A stretch of DNA of 64,000 bases from Anderseniella sp963700885 (GTDB lineage Bacteria; Pseudomonadota; Alphaproteobacteria; Rhizobiales; Aestuariivirgaceae). The notes under the pieces are model-generated. The model saw nothing but the letters and a program-made list of their open reading frames with translations, was not told where the DNA came from and ran no database searches. This document shows, one piece after another, positions 62,308-64,000 of the stretch. The number at the start of each line of letters is the position of its first letter. The first letter of the stretch is position 1. The stretch spans positions 186,001 through 250,000 of the forward strand of contig CAVOZJ010000038.1 of assembly GCA_963700885.1 (NCBI GenBank), in the 5' to 3' direction. The translations under genes and the position numbers were made by a program.

Positions 62308-62732
62308 CAGAATGCCTTCAGTGGAACCCAGCGTGAGCCCTGTTTGCCTGAAAGGGTCACTACCGCACGATAACTGGTGTTGATCGGGGTTTGTATATTG
62401 AACACCTTTGTGAACGACGCGCGGTATTCGCTGGCATATTTGTGGGTTTGTACACTGTAGGGACCCGATACCGTACCGTTGTCGCGTGCCAGCAGAAACG
62501 ATATCTTTCCCTTCCTGTTGGCGCGGAAAAACACCGAAAGTTTCGCTAGCCCCGGGCAGACATTACCGGCTGGCGGCTTGATGGCCAGGGTGACATTCCT
62601 GACTTTCATCTTGGTGGCATTCGGGTTGTAGACCAGCCCGCCATTTCCGGCAAAAGCGGTGGAGGCGGTTGCGGCAGTTGCAATTCCAAGGGCGGCGGCC
62701 ATGCCGGTATAAATGAGCGTACGACGGTTCAT
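62304..62732 (-). CDS. Small secreted protein of unknown function
   Basis: About 142 residues from the ATG at 62732, set by AAGGAAGA upstream. Signal peptide (residues 1-28) with Tat-like M-N-R-R-T start, cut near A-F-A-G. Mature part is beta-rich (V-R-N-V-T-L-A-I-K, Y-R-A-V-V-T-L) with two cysteines, one in N-V-C-P-G and one as the last residue, which could form a disulphide. No family recognised. Stop codon lies in a family A remnant. Confidence 0.65.
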   Translation of the reverse strand: MNRRTLIYTGMAAALGIATAATASTAFAGNGGLVYNPNATKMKVRNVTLAIKPPAGNVCPGLAKLSVFFRANRKGKISFLLARDNGTVSGPYSVQTHKYASEYRASFTKVFNIQTPINTSYRAVVTLSGKQGSRWVPLKAFC

Positions 62733-62911
62733 TGTTGTTCTTCCTTCATTGGTAGTCCGTGTAACTTGAAGGAAAGAGTAGGCAATGCAGCCTGAGCGCA
62801 ACCTGAATGTCCGGTTCATCCTGAGTTCATCTGTTGCGGGACCGCAACTGTGCCTCCCATAAACTTCGTGTCTGTGAGGGCCGTTCGGTAAATCAATTCC
62901 AGATGAGGAGG

Positions 62912-63772
62912 CTATTTTCCAGGGACCGGGTACGGCTGGTCGTCCAGGGCCATGCGCAGCTTCAGTTCTGTTGTGCCAAACAAGGCGAGATCCGGTAAAA
63001 AGTTCTCTTTGCGCAAGTGCCTGATGTCGTGCTTGCTCACGGGGCCAACGAACATCAGGCGATGTGAAGGCGAATAACGGGCCAGCCTGGTGCCAAACAC
63101 CTTCTGCAGTACGTAAAATGTCAGATAGTGATTGTCGACAATGGCATGGATGGGCTTTTCGGACCGTCGTACGATATGGATCAGGTCCAGATCAAACAGC
63201 TTGTCATTATTGACTGGTGAATGGCGTTCCGGCCCGTCGGAAAATACAAAATCATAACTGCGAATGGGAATATCGGTGTACTGTACTCCACGGAACAGCT
63301 TGTAGAAGCCGTCAATCTTGGGCGAGTGGACAATCTGCACCACGTGCGCAATATCCCGGGGCAGGGCTTTCAACGCAGTTTCGGTCCAGCCTTCGTGTTC
63401 CTCCATCGATGTGATGCGGCCAAGGCGTGCACCTTCGGCAGCGTTTTCAATCAGCGCCTGTGCCATGACAACTGTGGTGAAACCGGTTCCAAATTCCAGA
63501 ATTTCCCTCGGTTTTCGGCTGCGGACCTCTTCATACAGTGTCAGATAGTCGGACATTGAAGCGCCGGTGACATTGGAGACTTTTGCGTATTCCGTGATGG
63601 CGTTGGCAAATGCCGGACGCTTCATCAGGATTCTTTTGGCTCGCCTGTTGCGGTGTGCGACCAGCCTCTCAATCCACCACGCACGCAGGCGGGTAAGAAT
63701 TGGCAGTCCGGTGGTATCCAATGGCGACAATGGCATGAGATTTGTGATGGAACAGCCAGTGATTCCCGTCAA
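62912..63772 (-). CDS. Class I SAM-dependent methyltransferase-like protein
   Basis: A 286-residue protein. I-L-E-F-G-T-G-F-T-T-V-V-M-A is a SAM motif I, R-I-T-S-M-E-E-H-E-G-W the acidic loop, and Y-D-F-V-F-S-D-G-P-E the motif IV region of methyltransferases that act on small molecules or sugars. An N-terminal 70-residue helical, basic extension (R-A-W-W-I-E-R-L-V-A-H-R-N-R-R-A-K-R) is distinctive. Substrate unknown. Confidence 0.7.
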   Translation of the reverse strand: MTGITGCSITNLMPLSPLDTTGLPILTRLRAWWIERLVAHRNRRAKRILMKRPAFANAITEYAKVSNVTGASMSDYLTLYEEVRSRKPREILEFGTGFTTVVMAQALIENAAEGARLGRITSMEEHEGWTETALKALPRDIAHVVQIVHSPKIDGFYKLFRGVQYTDIPIRSYDFVFSDGPERHSPVNNDKLFDLDLIHIVRRSEKPIHAIVDNHYLTFYVLQKVFGTRLARYSPSHRLMFVGPVSKHDIRHLRKENFLPDLALFGTTELKLRMALDDQPYPVPGK

Positions 63773-63794
63773 GAGGATTGTTTAGCAGACCGCA

Positions 63795-64000
63795 TCACCT
63801 GCGTGTGACGAAATTGTCCAGCACCCGCTTGTCGCCGGCAGTGTCAAAACTGATCGACAACTTGTTGCCGTCGACGCGGGTAACTGTGCCGGGGCCGAAT
63901 TTCTGGTGGTGAATGCGGTCGCCGGTCTCGAATGAGGCGGGCCCGGTATCCGAGGCGGTCAGGCTGCCTTCCACGATATGCGGTGTCGAGCGCAGGGCGT
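63795..64000 (-). CDS. uvrD: UvrD/PcrA-type DNA helicase, C-terminal fragment
   Basis: The frame enters from the window edge and stops with TGA at 63795-63797. It reads F-E-T-G-D-R-I-H-H-Q-K-F-G-P-G-T-V-T and V-D-G-N-K-L-S-I-S-F-D-T-A-G-D-K-R-V-L, the Tudor-like C-terminal domain shared by UvrD and PcrA. The helicase motifs lie outside the window. Confidence 0.8.
   Translation of the reverse strand, partial: ALRSTPHIVEGSLTASDTGPASFETGDRIHHQKFGPGTVTRVDGNKLSISFDTAGDKRVLDNFVTRR

Overview
The window reads as a chromosomal segment of an alphaproteobacterium, probably of the Hyphomicrobiales (Rhizobiales) type. The grounds are the gene order of the division and cell-wall cluster, the ArsR-methyltransferase fusion, the BadH-like dehydrogenase, the DUF1127 protein, the class A RNase P RNA, and a mosaic two-hairpin repeat of about 105 bp that resembles the RIME elements of rhizobia in architecture. 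This is inference from gene content and sequence style; no search was run.

Layout. 1-8.8 kb: small metabolic and envelope genes (LysE exporter, two glutathione S-transferases (GSTs), TrmO, two MlaC-like periplasmic proteins, a crotonase, an ArsR-methyltransferase fusion, an extensin-like lipoprotein, a DMT exporter, DUF2306, a membrane LytTR regulator). 8.8-13.7 kb: a 5-oxoprolinase/hydantoinase A-B fusion divergent from a MarR-GST pair, with a candidate operator between them. 13.9-19.9 kb: META protein, aldo/keto reductase, flavodoxin, DMT exporter, DjlA-like co-chaperone, amidase, rnpB, cold-shock protein and infA. 20.1-36.7 kb: the dcw cluster rsmH-ftsL-ftsI-murE-murF-mraY-murD-ftsW-murG-murC-murB-ddlB-ftsQ-ftsA, all on the + strand. 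36.8-39.4 kb: a YihY-type membrane protein and a complete IS1380-type element lie between ftsA and ftsZ. 39.6-48.9 kb: ftsZ, bamD, arsC, an SDR, recN, ligA and a frameshifted PhyH dioxygenase; lpxC is not between ftsZ and bamD, and mraZ is not upstream of rsmH. 49.2-56.4 kb: a Rieske oxygenase with a complete polyamine-type ABC transporter, then a decayed azlC/azlD chimera followed by intact azlCD. 56.4-64 kb: aminopeptidase P, a DUF1127 protein, prmA, cytochrome c and an FAD monooxygenase, two secreted unknowns, a methyltransferase and the 3' end of uvrD.

The strongest unexplained signal is repeat biology. One repeat (family A here) begins and ends at CTAG and sits in gene 3' ends so that its TAG is the stop codon of several genes. 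In infA it is read in another phase and adds 29 residues to initiation factor IF-1. A second palindromic element (family B) is inserted inside a family A copy at 59 kb, and a related copy with perfect 37-bp arms is at 3.2 kb. The IS1380-type element is flanked by the same tetranucleotide, CTAG. Frameshifts in murF (an essential gene, near its C-terminus) and in the PhyH gene need the reads to be checked.
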